DNA from: Thermoprotei archaeon | GTDB taxonomy: Archaea; Thermoproteota; Thermoprotei; Thermofilales; Thermofilaceae | Direction: 5' to 3' | Length of the DNA: 15,796 nucleotides | NCBI GenBank assembly: GCA_003649495.1 | Contig: QMRZ01000024.1 | Location: 1-15,796 of the forward strand | In this document: positions 1 to 6,820 of the stretch, piece by piece | Numbering within the stretch: position 1 is the first letter of the stretch | Layout: every line of letters begins with the position of its first letter | The notes under the pieces: model-generated | Database searches by the model: none | What the model saw: the letters and a program-made list of their open reading frames with translations, nothing else | What the model was told of the DNA's origin: nothing | Translations under genes and position numbers: made by a program

Positions 1-68
1 GGTCGGGGGTGCTTCGCCTTTTCGGCTTAGCCCCCCGGCTGGCCTCACCGGCCACCGGCCTCAGCCGT
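1..68 (-). ncRNA. 5' part of a GC-rich structured RNA (stable RNA or rRNA leader), cut by the window edge
   Basis: Read on the minus strand, this block is much richer in GC than the AT-rich spacer beside it. It lies about 25 bases downstream of a strong TATA box (88-95), so it looks like the start of a transcript. Bases 3-37 fold as a hairpin: a 5-6 bp GC stem (about 4-9 with 31-36), then a GCU/AGC helix, an AA/GA internal loop, a GCC/GGC helix and a GAAAA loop. The only ATG near the predicted start meets a stop after eleven codons, so this is not a leaderless coding region. I could not match it to 16S, 23S, 5S, RNase P or SRP RNA. An rRNA operon leader or an unnamed RNA are both possible. 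The rest lies outside the window. Confidence 0.4.
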
Positions 69-87
69 GATCGTCTGCATCGTAGAC

Positions 88-95
88 ATATATAA
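88..95 (-). promoter_or_regulatory. TATA box for the edge RNA
   Basis: The minus strand reads TTTATATA, an excellent archaeal TATA box, with its centre about 25 bases before the start of the GC-rich block. It implies minus-strand transcription leaving the window on the left. Confidence 0.55.
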
Positions 96-242
96 ACATT
101 TGTGTCAGGAAATACGAGTCGAAGTGAACACTTACGAAAATCCTCCTCCGAGTAAATTTCGGGCGAACGAAAAATATATATGGGAGTACCCCGGCGGCCC
201 CTCTCTGTTATACTATATATAATATAATGTATTATTGCGACT
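96..242. other. AT-rich spacer with further TATA-like runs
   Basis: No coding region is visible here. Two more TATA-like runs occur, at about 171-181 and 208-230, the second being a long alternating AT stretch. On the minus strand this spacer lies after the 54-residue gene and before the edge RNA, so it may hold the terminator of the first and upstream promoter elements of the second. I see no clear hairpin terminator. Confidence 0.3.
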
Positions 243-407
243 CTACAGCCTGGCGCTCTCGAGGACGCTGCGCAGGGGTATGGCGATGACTATGTACTGC
301 TTGTCGGCCATGAGCTTCTCCTTCAGCTCCGCGGGCACGGGGAAGGCTAGGCGACCGTGACCGAACCTGACCGGCTTCTTGACGAATATTATGACACCAT
401 CCTTCAC
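243..407 (-). CDS. Small conserved-looking protein, 54 aa, function unknown
   Basis: A GTG-initiated reading frame encodes 54 residues. It begins V(M)KDGVIIFVKKPVRFGHGRL and ends with PLRSVLESARL. It has a regular alternation of beta-like hydrophobic stretches and a charged helix (residues 25-34, PAELKEKLMA) and good hyperthermophile codon use. An in-frame TGA lies just upstream and no earlier start exists, which fixes the GTG. A TATA box at 454-463 would place transcription start near 432, leaving a leader of about 25 bases with a GGGAGGAGG stretch. The overlapping minus-strand frame with a start at 504 gives an Arg/Pro-rich shadow product and is rejected. The middle (GRLAFPVPAELKEKL) faintly resembles the SpoVT/AbrB swapped-hairpin pattern, but this is only a guess. 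I do not recognise the family. Confidence 0.6.
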   Translation of the reverse strand: MKDGVIIFVKKPVRFGHGRLAFPVPAELKEKLMADKQYIVIAIPLRSVLESARL

Positions 408-453
408 CTCCCATCACCCTCAGGTTTCCTCCTCCCGGTAAATTGCAGACGGG

Positions 454-463
454 CATATATAAG
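454..463 (-). promoter_or_regulatory. TATA box for the 54-aa gene
   Basis: The minus strand reads CCTTATATAT. Its spacing predicts a start near 432, ahead of a purine-rich leader and the GTG at 407. Confidence 0.5.
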
Positions 464-571
464 GATTCAGCACACGTAGACGAACATTCAGCGAGAACGC
501 GCACAATCTGACAAAATCATCAGCACTCAAGATCTTCGTCATCGATCGGCCAAGCCTGGCTCATCACTATC

Positions 572-988
572 TTAACGTCTCCTGGCTATCCTATTAATCT
601 TGTACCTGCCCATTATCTCCCAGATTTCCACCTCTATGCCTGGCTCAAGCTTTGAACGTAGGTCTGGGTCCTCAGGCATTGCTACCTCGAAGGTTGAGTA
701 GTCCTCGAGGCTCATGACCTGTACGGCGTCCCCCATGGTGGCGAGGACCTGGCCTACGAACTTGCGTATGGTTGGAGCCTCGACTTTAGCGCCTGCGGGC
801 GCTACCATCGTTCTCTTCACGCCATCGAATAATCCGACGGCCACCACCCTCACCTTCGCTGACCCATGCTTACCCGTCTTCGACCTCTCGACCTGTACTA
901 CCTTGCATGGCTCGCCATCTATCACTACGAAGGACCCCACCTTCAGGGATCCAGCATCGATTGGCTTAGTCGACACACCTACCACCAT
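572..988 (-). CDS. eif5A: Translation initiation factor 5A (aIF5A), hypusine-containing
   Basis: This is the archaeal orthologue of eIF5A, a cytoplasmic factor that promotes peptide-bond formation and termination at stalled ribosomes. The 138-residue product has the usual length and two-domain layout: an N-terminal SH3-like domain with the SKTGKHGSAK loop, and a C-terminal OB fold (about 75-138). Lys40 in TGKHG is the residue that deoxyhypusine synthase modifies in this family. The conserved opening motif GSFVVIDGEPCKVV is intact. The ATG at 986-988 lies 25 bases after the TATA-like CATTTAAG (1009-1016, minus), so the mRNA is probably leaderless. A GTG four codons in (MSTKPIDAG) is an alternative start that matches many homologues. 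Transcribed divergently from NAD kinase. No deoxyhypusine synthase gene is in the window. Confidence 0.95.
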   Translation of the reverse strand: MVVGVSTKPIDAGSLKVGSFVVIDGEPCKVVQVERSKTGKHGSAKVRVVAVGLFDGVKRTMVAPAGAKVEAPTIRKFVGQVLATMGDAVQVMSLEDYSTFEVAMPEDPDLRSKLEPGIEVEIWEIMGRYKINRIARRR

Positions 989-1008
989 CTACGTAGCGGC
1001 GCTGGCCA

Positions 1009-1047
1009 CTTAAATGTGTTAGGCCTAGCTGCGCTCACGTTTTTAAG
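1009..1047. promoter_or_regulatory. Divergent promoters for aIF5A and NAD kinase
   Basis: Two TATA-like boxes face away from each other. CATTTAAG on the minus strand (1009-1016) is about 25 bases before the aIF5A ATG. GTTTTTAAG on the plus strand (1039-1047) is about 26 bases before the NAD kinase GTG. Both spacings fit leaderless transcripts. Confidence 0.5.
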
Positions 1048-1069
1048 ACACTACCTGCTACCTCACCGC

Positions 1070-1903
1070 GTGAGAGTTTGGCTGTTCTCAAAAGAGGGGC
1101 GGGCCGCTTCCTCCCTACTCCTCAAGCTTGAGAAGCTGATGAGGGGTAGGGGCTTTGAGGTTGCAGCCCACAGCTCAGCTCCTCCAGAACTACGCGTTGC
1201 CAGGATGGATGCAGCTGAGGCTAAGCACTGGGCTGATGTAGTTGTAGTCGTTGGGGGCGATGGGACGCTCCTCCGCGCCTTTCACGAAGTGAGCGGCGCA
1301 CTGCCAATGTTGGGGGTTAACAGTGGCAGCATCGGCTTTCTCATGGAGGTGGCACCGAGCCAGGTGGAGCGAGCTGTAGAAGCGCTGGCGGAAGGCGACT
1401 ACGCTGTTGAGGAGAGGATGACTGGCGTAGCCCTGATCGGCGAGCGCGAGTATAGCTTCGTGAATGAGCTGGTGTTCTCCAGCCCGCGCCACGACAAGCT
1501 AGTGCTCATATCATCCTATGTCGACGGAGCCCTAGCCCAGCGGGGGCGCGCTGATGGGCTGATAGTGGCCACCCCGACGGGGTCAACGGCCTACGCCCTC
1601 TCAGCAGGAGGCCCAGTCCTGGATCCCCGCCTCGACGCGTTCGTGCTGGTGCCAATAGCGCCATTCTCAGCCCTCCTAAAGCCCATGGTCTTCTCCTCAT
1701 CTAGGAGGATAGTGGTCTCCACCAACTGCAGGTGTCGAGTCGTGATAGATGGGCTGAAGAGCCTCGAGGTAGAGCCCTGCGAGGTGGAAGTGCGCGGCGT
1801 GCGGGGAGGCCTGAAGCTCGTCAAGTTACCCTTTAGCGAGGGGCTATGGAACAGGCTGAGACGCAGGCTTACAGACACTATACCTTCTCAAGCAATGCTA
1901 TGA
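1070..1903 (+). CDS. nadK: NAD kinase (ATP-NAD/polyphosphate-NAD kinase)
   Basis: This enzyme phosphorylates NAD(H) to NADP(H) in the cytoplasm. The 277-residue product shows the family signatures in order: GGDGT (62-66), the catalytic and nucleotide-binding loop; NSGSIGFLMEV (84-94); the NE pair (132-133); the ATPTGSTAYALSAGGP stretch (167-182); and APFSALLKP (197-205). The open frame runs back to an ATG at 866, but those 68 extra codons lie antisense to aIF5A. The GTG at 1070 sits 26 bases after a TATA box and gives the normal N terminus (VRVWLFSKEG), so I take it as the start. The 3' end overlaps the convergent methyltransferase gene by 26 bases. The C-terminal tail of about 15 residues after GLWNRL is Arg-rich and probably disordered. 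Confidence 0.93.
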   Translation: MRVWLFSKEGRAASSLLLKLEKLMRGRGFEVAAHSSAPPELRVARMDAAEAKHWADVVVVVGGDGTLLRAFHEVSGALPMLGVNSGSIGFLMEVAPSQVERAVEALAEGDYAVEERMTGVALIGEREYSFVNELVFSSPRHDKLVLISSYVDGALAQRGRADGLIVATPTGSTAYALSAGGPVLDPRLDAFVLVPIAPFSALLKPMVFSSSRRIVVSTNCRCRVVIDGLKSLEVEPCEVEVRGVRGGLKLVKLPFSEGLWNRLRRRLTDTIPSQAML

Positions 1904-3050
1904 AGAAGCCCGGCGTGTCGTGAATATCCGGCTCGAACCTCTGCACGTACTCGCCCACTGGGAGGAAGCCCTTCGAGCCCAGGAATACCGACTGCCTCTT
2001 CAGCCTTAGGCCTAGCTCCCTCACTGCCCACTCGATATTCGCCTCATTCTCCTCTAGGGATAGAGTGCAGGTTGAGTAGAGAAGGAGGCCGCCCTTTCTC
2101 AACAGTTTAGCGGCTACCCTCAGGAATTGTCGCTGGTATGCGCTCAGCGACCTGAACTCCCTCTCCCCCCTCTCGTAGTAGAGCGTGGGCCTAACCCCCA
2201 GTGCGCTACAGGGGGGATCCAGTATCACGGCGTCAGCCCCCATTAAGTCCTCCATCAGGATATCCAGATACCTCGAGTCCGCTACCCTAACTTCCACATT
2301 ACTGAGCCCCAGCCTCTCCACGTTCTCCCGAATCCTCCGACACTTGCCCTCAGACCTGTCCACAGCCACCACGCGCCCCTCCCCCCTCATCAGCTGTGCC
2401 GCATGCGTAGCCTTGCCCCCCGGCGCCGCGCACATGTCCACAACTAGCCAGCCCGGCTCTGGGCTGAGCACGTGGCCAGCTACTATGGCTGGCAGGCTCT
2501 GGTCGTACACGAGACCCTCCCTGTAGACCTTTAGCCCCCTCACGCTAGTCACCTTATAGACTGACCTCGTGACCTTAACTGCGAGGCCCCTGTCACGCGT
2601 GACCATCTCATCGCCATCCATCATGGCAATCCCCTCAGCCACAAGATGGCCGCGAGGGCTTACCACAGTGACCTCATCGCCCTCTCGTACTCCCTCAGCG
2701 CTGACAACGCCAGGAGCGTAGAGGTCGGCGCCCATGTATACGGACTCTGCCGCCGCCTTATCTGCCACTACGATCCTCTCGTGCCTCCTCACCCGATAGG
2801 GCCCCCTGATCGGGAGGTAGACGGCATCAGGTAGCTGGCTGAAGACATGGGCTTCCAGCCCCTCCTCCCACAGCATATCAACCACCTCGCTGGGCGTCGC
2901 CTTCAACGTGTTAACCCTGAGGAAGTACCTGCACCCCGGGCTCGACAGGCTCCTGACGATCGCCTCAGCCCTCTCAAGGCCGTAGAGCGCCGCTAGGCGC
3001 CTGACAGCCGCCAGCGAGTACTGGTAACGCGCAGCTATGCGCTCAGCCAT
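1878..3050 (-). CDS. PUA-domain tRNA (cytosine-5) methyltransferase, NSUN6/NOL1-NOP2-sun family
   Basis: This S-adenosylmethionine-dependent RNA m5C methyltransferase has 390 residues. An N-terminal family region (1-90) is followed by an inserted PUA-type RNA-binding domain (about 92-170, including YAPGVVSAEGVREGDEV). The Rossmann-fold catalytic domain has motif I VDMCAAPGGKATH (204-216), motif IV DPPCSALG (278-285) and motif VI STCTLS (326-331). Cys328 is the expected nucleophile and Cys281 the residue that helps release product. The inserted PUA is the hallmark of the NSUN6-like group, whose studied members methylate C72 in the tRNA acceptor stem; substrate here is inferred. The ATG lies about 25 bases after a TATA box shared with the divergent URO-D gene. 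The 3' end overlaps NAD kinase tail to tail. Confidence 0.9.
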   Translation of the reverse strand: MAERIAARYQYSLAAVRRLAALYGLERAEAIVRSLSSPGCRYFLRVNTLKATPSEVVDMLWEEGLEAHVFSQLPDAVYLPIRGPYRVRRHERIVVADKAAAESVYMGADLYAPGVVSAEGVREGDEVTVVSPRGHLVAEGIAMMDGDEMVTRDRGLAVKVTRSVYKVTSVRGLKVYREGLVYDQSLPAIVAGHVLSPEPGWLVVDMCAAPGGKATHAAQLMRGEGRVVAVDRSEGKCRRIRENVERLGLSNVEVRVADSRYLDILMEDLMGADAVILDPPCSALGVRPTLYYERGEREFRSLSAYQRQFLRVAAKLLRKGGLLLYSTCTLSLEENEANIEWAVRELGLRLKRQSVFLGSKGFLPVGEYVQRFEPDIHDTPGFFIALLEKV

Positions 3051-3074
3051 GGCCCCCGTCTACGCCGGACTGCG

Positions 3075-3082
3075 CTTAAAAG
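3075..3082. promoter_or_regulatory. Single palindromic TATA box between divergent genes
   Basis: CTTAAAAG on the plus strand reads CTTTTAAG on the minus strand. Its centre lies about 28 bases from the methyltransferase ATG (3050) and 33 bases from the URO-D GTG (3112). One box may serve both directions. Confidence 0.45.
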
Positions 3083-3111
3083 AATTTTAGCTACCCCCAC
3101 CTGAGCGTCAC

Positions 3112-4203
3112 GTGAACTCGAGGGAGAGGTGCATCAGAGCCATAACTCACGAGCTTCCCGACAGAGTCCCACTCGACTTCAACTGTAGACCTGAGCCCCT
3201 CAGGGAGCTCATGGGAGCCCTGGGGCTCAACGATTATGACAGGCTGCTGAGAGCCCTAGGAATCGATATGAGGCATGTGGGCACGACGCTTAAGGGTGGC
3301 TACCTCCCCAAGGGAGTGGAAGTGAGAGAGGGGCCTTACGCGCCAGCCTACACTATTGGTCAGTGGAGGGGCTTTGAAGTGCGCAGGGACCTGTGGGGCA
3401 TTGAAAGCCTCTGGGCCCCCGATCATACATACACCTACACCTACCTCAGACATCCCCTTCAGCACACGCCTCTCGACGAGTATGTATGGCCTGAGCTCGA
3501 CGTAGAGGCGACTATGAGGACTGTTGAGGAGGCCAGGCACAGGTATGAGGATTACTGCTTAGTGGGAGGCATAACACACCTCTGGGAAATAGCATGGCAG
3601 CTGACAGGGTTTAGAGAGGCGCTTAAGATGATGTACAAAGACCCTCAGACCCTCGAGAGGATACTGGACGGAATAGATAGGATCAGGATAGAGGAAGTTA
3701 AGTTGCTGTGCGACCTAGGGGTGGACGTCATCTGCGATGGAGATGACGTCGGGATGCAGAAGGGAATGATGATGTCCCCTCAGATGTGGAGACGCTTCCT
3801 AAAGCCGCGTTACAAGCGCCTCATAGACCTCTGCCACAGGCGCGGTGTCTTCTTCATGTTCCACAGCGATGGGTGGATAGAGCCGATAATCCCCGACCTG
3901 GTGGAGATAGGGGTTGACATCCTCAACCCCGTACAGCCGGAGTGCATGGACCCTTACAGAGTTAAGCAGCTCTACGGTGATAAGTTAACGCTACATGGCA
4001 CGGTGGGAGTCCAGAGCATACTTCCATTCGGCACGCCCAAGGAGGTCGAAGAGGTTGTTAAGGAGCGGGTGGAGAAGCTGGGCCCCACGGGCTTCATCCT
4101 AGCCCCTACCCACGCGATCCAGCCCGGCACCCCGGTCGAGAACATACTAGCAATGTACAGGGCAGCGCTTAAGTACGGCAGAGTTGAAAAGGGGCAGAGC
4201 TAG
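3112..4203 (+). CDS. URO-D superfamily protein (methyltransferase-like, not HemE)
   Basis: The 363-residue product is a one-domain TIM barrel of the uroporphyrinogen decarboxylase superfamily, which also contains corrinoid methyltransferases such as MtaA and CmuA. The opening SRERCIRAITHELPDRVPLDF is typical of that branch. HSDGW (251-255), DILNPVQPEC (269-278), HGTVGVQ (295-301) and APTHAIQPGTPVENI (331-345) mark the C-terminal half of the barrel. The Arg-rich substrate loop of true HemE (RQAGR) is absent, so haem synthesis is not supported. The His-x-Cys zinc motif of MtaA is His-Ser-Asp here; Cys278 might supply a ligand. No corrinoid protein or MtaB homologue lies nearby, so the substrate is unknown. 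The GTG start follows the shared TATA box by about 33 bases. It appears monocistronic. Confidence 0.8.
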   Translation: MNSRERCIRAITHELPDRVPLDFNCRPEPLRELMGALGLNDYDRLLRALGIDMRHVGTTLKGGYLPKGVEVREGPYAPAYTIGQWRGFEVRRDLWGIESLWAPDHTYTYTYLRHPLQHTPLDEYVWPELDVEATMRTVEEARHRYEDYCLVGGITHLWEIAWQLTGFREALKMMYKDPQTLERILDGIDRIRIEEVKLLCDLGVDVICDGDDVGMQKGMMMSPQMWRRFLKPRYKRLIDLCHRRGVFFMFHSDGWIEPIIPDLVEIGVDILNPVQPECMDPYRVKQLYGDKLTLHGTVGVQSILPFGTPKEVEEVVKERVEKLGPTGFILAPTHAIQPGTPVENILAMYRAALKYGRVEKGQS

Positions 4204-4298
4204 ATAGCCTTGCTTAAAGCAGGCTCTGAGCACTGCATATAGCCCAGAAGCGGGTGAGGTGCTGACGCCTCCTAGCCTCCAGCTAATTAAGGCGAGCG

Positions 4299-4306
4299 CT
4301 TATAGG
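4299..4306 (+). promoter_or_regulatory. TATA box for the GNAT gene
   Basis: CTTATAGG lies about 25 bases before the GTG at 4327, which fits a leaderless mRNA. Confidence 0.45.
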
Positions 4307-4326
4307 CTGGCTGCCCACGTAAGCCT

Positions 4327-4812
4327 GTGATAGAGAAGCTCGTCATCAGGCCTGCCAGGAGGGAGGATTACGAGAGGATTCTAGAGATAGCAGCGGAGGC
4401 CTGGTCTAGGCAAGGGATGAATCACCTGTTAGCCACGAGATTCGGGATAGTGGGCAGCAAGACCCCCGCCCAGCGGATACGTGAGACCATATCCAGGATC
4501 CTCGAGGAGAAGCCCCAGAACGTGATAGTAGCTGAGCTCGGCGGGAGAGTTGTCGGCTTCCTCACCTTCGACCTCGATCATGACAGGGAGATAGGCCACA
4601 TAAGCTACAACGCAGTAGACTCAAGGTACAGGAACAGGGGGATAGGCACGAGACTTGTGAAAAGGGCGTTAGAGATATTCAAGGAGCGAGGCATGAGGTA
4701 TGCCATGGTATTCACCTGGCTAGATGAAGCCCACGCGCCCGCGAGGAGGGTATACGAGAAGTGCGGGTTCAAGCCTTTAATGACGCACATCACTTATTTC
4801 ATGGAGCTATAG
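4327..4812 (+). CDS. GNAT-family N-acetyltransferase
   Basis: The 161-residue protein is a single GNAT domain that would transfer an acetyl group from acetyl-CoA to an amine. The N-terminal strand and helix (LVIRPARREDYERILEIA) are typical. GGRVVGFLTFD (72-82) is the beta4 region, the acetyl-CoA pyrophosphate loop is YRNRGIG (101-107, the R/Q-x-x-G-x-G motif), and the closing helix contains ARRVYEKCGFKP (139-150). The acceptor cannot be told from sequence: N-terminal protein acetylation and small-molecule acetylation are both possible. It does not look like the RimI/Ard1 N-terminal acetyltransferase, whose start is more compact. The GTG start is supported by a TATA box about 25 bases upstream. 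It is followed by tRNA-Arg on the opposite strand. Confidence 0.85.
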   Translation: MIEKLVIRPARREDYERILEIAAEAWSRQGMNHLLATRFGIVGSKTPAQRIRETISRILEEKPQNVIVAELGGRVVGFLTFDLDHDREIGHISYNAVDSRYRNRGIGTRLVKRALEIFKERGMRYAMVFTWLDEAHAPARRVYEKCGFKPLMTHITYFMEL

Positions 4813-4834
4813 CTGTGGCCTATGCGCAGAGAGG

Positions 4835-4911
4835 TGGCGGGCCCGCCGGGACTTGAACCCGGGTTCTCCGGCTCCGCAGGCCGGCGCCTTTCCAGGCTAG
4901 GCCACGGGCCC
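4835..4911 (-). tRNA. tRNA-Arg, anticodon GCG (reads CGC)
   Basis: A complete cloverleaf reads from 4911 down to 4838, with CCA encoded at 4837-4835. The acceptor stem is GGGCCCG/CGGGCCC. The D stem is GCCT/AGGC, and the anticodon stem is CCGGC/GCCGG with loop CTGCGGA. The variable loop has five bases and the T stem is CCGGG/CCCGG with loop TTCAAGT. All stems pair perfectly, the discriminator is G, and there is no intron. A TATA-like box (minus, about 4931-4940) inside the end of the isomerase gene is correctly placed for a start at the first tRNA base. Confidence 0.97.
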
Positions 4912-4930
4912 TGTAAAAGGAGGGGGGTGG

Positions 4931-4940
4931 AGGTAAAAAG
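4931..4940 (-). promoter_or_regulatory. TATA-like box for tRNA-Arg
   Basis: The minus strand reads CTTTTTACCT. Its centre is 25 bases before the tRNA 5' end. It lies between the isomerase stop codon and the tRNA. Confidence 0.4.
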
Positions 4941-4942
4941 CG

Positions 4943-5644
4943 TTAGGCTCGCTTGATTATGGGCTCTATGAGACCCCTAATTGCCTTCTCCCAATCCTTG
5001 GCCTTGACGACGCCGGAGGCGAGGAGCACACCAACTGTCCCGAGCCTAAGAGCTGCGGCCACGTCCTCGCCAGTAGTTATTCCAGCGCCGCAGAGGACCT
5101 TCACCCTTGGGTTTATCTTCTTCACTAGGTCGACAGAGCTTGTCACGACCTCGGGCTTAGCTCTGGATACTGGTATGCCAGTGCCTATCAGCTCGGGAGG
5201 CTCTATAGCCACCATATCGGGGCCTAAAGCGGCCATCGCTGCTGTCACCTCAGGCGTGTTGGAGCAGACGACTGTTAGGAGCCTGAGCTCCCGCGCCTTC
5301 TTGACTACTACATCCACTTGATCAGCCCTGACTCTGCGCTCAGAGTGGTTGAGCATTGTACCGACAGCGCCAGCGTCTCTCACGGCCTCCAGGGTGACAT
5401 GGCCTGTATGGCTACCTGGCTCGACGGCGTCTACGTGTTGAGAGAACACTGGTATCTCCACCTGAGATGCTATGAAAGCCAAATCGGTTAGCTGTGGAGC
5501 AACGGCTATTGTCACGCCTGTATCCTTGCTTACCTTCTCCGCCACCTTAGCTAGCTCGAGACCCCTCCTCCCGCTGGCCTCCTTATATGCCTTGAAGTTT
5601 ATCAGTATCAGGGGGAAGCCCACCTTCAAGCTCGGCACCCACAA
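4943..5644 (-). CDS. tpiA: Triosephosphate isomerase (archaeal type)
   Basis: The enzyme interconverts dihydroxyacetone phosphate and glyceraldehyde 3-phosphate in glycolysis and gluconeogenesis. The 233-residue length matches the short archaeal, often tetrameric, form. Catalytic residues are Lys18 in INFKAY, His100 in LNHSE and Glu148 in AIEPPELIGTG. Phosphate-binding loops are CGAGITTGED (185-194) and LLASGVVKA (207-215). The first codon is TTG (5642-5644). A TATA box (TATTAAAC, 5663-5670) on the opposite face would start the transcript within two or three bases of it, so a leaderless TTG start is plausible. A GTG at residue 8 (MGFPLILINFK) would match many homologues and cannot be excluded. 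The tRNA-Arg gene follows 31 bases downstream on the same strand. Confidence 0.95.
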   Translation of the reverse strand: MWVPSLKVGFPLILINFKAYKEASGRRGLELAKVAEKVSKDTGVTIAVAPQLTDLAFIASQVEIPVFSQHVDAVEPGSHTGHVTLEAVRDAGAVGTMLNHSERRVRADQVDVVVKKARELRLLTVVCSNTPEVTAAMAALGPDMVAIEPPELIGTGIPVSRAKPEVVTSSVDLVKKINPRVKVLCGAGITTGEDVAAALRLGTVGVLLASGVVKAKDWEKAIRGLIEPIIKRA

Positions 5645-5662
5645 GCAGCGGGGGACGTGCTC

Positions 5663-5692
5663 TATTAAACTTGACGGGCGCTCAGTTTAAAG
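5663..5692. promoter_or_regulatory. Divergent promoters for tpiA and the radical SAM gene
   Basis: TATTAAAC at 5663-5670 faces the isomerase (centre about 25 bases from the predicted start). GTTTAAAG at 5685-5692 is about 26 bases before the radical SAM ATG at 5717 and is near-palindromic. Confidence 0.45.
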
Positions 5693-5716
5693 CGTGCGCT
5701 GCCCCATCTACTTGAG

Positions 5717-6820
5717 ATGTGGCGGCTATTAAGACCTGACTCTATAGCTGTGTGGCGAGACGAGGAGGTGAGGGAGAGGCTCAGCCACTACTACGGCGTG
5801 ATGAGGGGCTTAAAGCCAGCTAAGTACAGGGTTGTCAAGCGCGTGCCGGTAGAGCTCGAGAAGGGCGCCTGCCTAGAGGAAATGTGGCGCGTTCATGAGG
5901 AGAAGGCTAAGGAGTTCAGCGAGCTCTATCGAGAGGTGGCAGACAATCCCTCTAAGGTGGAGGAGATGCCCGTGCCCAGGTACAGCTTACTCGACTTAAA
6001 GGCAGACATAGCCCTTAAGATGGTGGAGGCCTGCAGGCTATGTGAGTGGAGGTGCGGGGTTAACAGGCTCAAGGGTGAGAAGGGGGTCTGCGGTCTGAGC
6101 GGAGAGGTAAGGGTGGCATCCGCCTTCCTCCACATGGGAGAGGAGGCCCCGCTAGTCCCCTCGGGCACAATATTCTTCACGGGCTGTAGCTTCAAGTGCG
6201 TATTCTGCCAGAACTGGGACATATCCACTAACCCACTCAATGGCATCGCGGTGAGCCCGAAGGAGCTGGCCGCCCTAGCCGTGAGACTCTATAGGGAGGG
6301 GGCGAGGAACATAAACTACGTTGGCGGAAACCCCGACCAACAGCTCCACGTGATACTGGCCTCCCTGAGACACATGGACGCGAACGTCCCACTACTCTGG
6401 AACTCCAACATGTACATGACTCTCGAGTCCCTGAAGCTACTGGTGGACGTGATTGACATATGGCTCCCCGACTTCAAGTACGGGAATGATGAATGCGCAC
6501 TAAGGCTGTCGAAGGTTCCACGCTACTTTGAGGTAGTCTCCCGGAACCATAAGGTGGCGTACGAGCACGGTGACATGATAATAAGGCACCTAGTCCTGCC
6601 CGGCCACGTAGAGTGCTGCACTAAGCCCGTCTTGAAGTGGATAGCCGAGAACTGCCCAAGGGCCCTAGTCAACATAATGGATCAGTACAGGCCAGAACAC
6701 CTAGTCGCACTGTATCCCGAGAGGTACCCCGATATAGCCAGGAGGCCTAGGGCTGAGGAGCTGGAGGAGGCGTACAAGTACGCCGATGAACTCGGCATCT
6801 GCTGGAGACCAGTATCCTAG
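5717..6820 (+). CDS. PflA-like radical SAM protein with an extra cysteine cluster
   Basis: The 367-residue protein belongs to the uncharacterised radical SAM group related to pyruvate formate-lyase activating enzyme (PflX/COG1313-like). The radical SAM [4Fe-4S] motif is GCSFKCVFC (156-164; Cys157, 161, 164), preceded by GTIFFT. The SAM-contact stretch is YVGGNPDQQ (201-209). An additional four-Cys set (Cys106, 109, 113, 125 in CRLCEWRCGV...GVCGL) sits before the barrel and may hold a second iron-sulfur or metal site. The first 95 residues are charged and not recognised. No glycyl-radical enzyme is nearby, so a classical activase role is unsupported and the substrate is unknown. The ATG lies about 26 bases after a TATA box. 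The TAG stop shares CTAG with the stop of the convergent HAD/kinase gene. Confidence 0.85.
   Translation: MWRLLRPDSIAVWRDEEVRERLSHYYGVMRGLKPAKYRVVKRVPVELEKGACLEEMWRVHEEKAKEFSELYREVADNPSKVEEMPVPRYSLLDLKADIALKMVEACRLCEWRCGVNRLKGEKGVCGLSGEVRVASAFLHMGEEAPLVPSGTIFFTGCSFKCVFCQNWDISTNPLNGIAVSPKELAALAVRLYREGARNINYVGGNPDQQLHVILASLRHMDANVPLLWNSNMYMTLESLKLLVDVIDIWLPDFKYGNDECALRLSKVPRYFEVVSRNHKVAYEHGDMIIRHLVLPGHVECCTKPVLKWIAENCPRALVNIMDQYRPEHLVALYPERYPDIARRPRAEELEEAYKYADELGICWRPVS

Noticed and set aside
232..504. 90-codon frame on the minus strand
   Set aside because: Its Arg/Pro/His-rich product lacks protein-like pattern. The shifted frame at 243-407 gives a sensible protein behind a TATA box, and the frame starts upstream of that TATA box.
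866..1069. N-terminal extension of NAD kinase
   Set aside because: These 68 codons lie antisense to aIF5A and its promoter. The GTG at 1070 sits at the right distance from a TATA box and gives the family's normal N terminus.
3112..4203. Uroporphyrinogen decarboxylase HemE
   Set aside because: The HemE arginine substrate loop is missing, and the sequence is closer to the methyltransferase-like branch of the superfamily.
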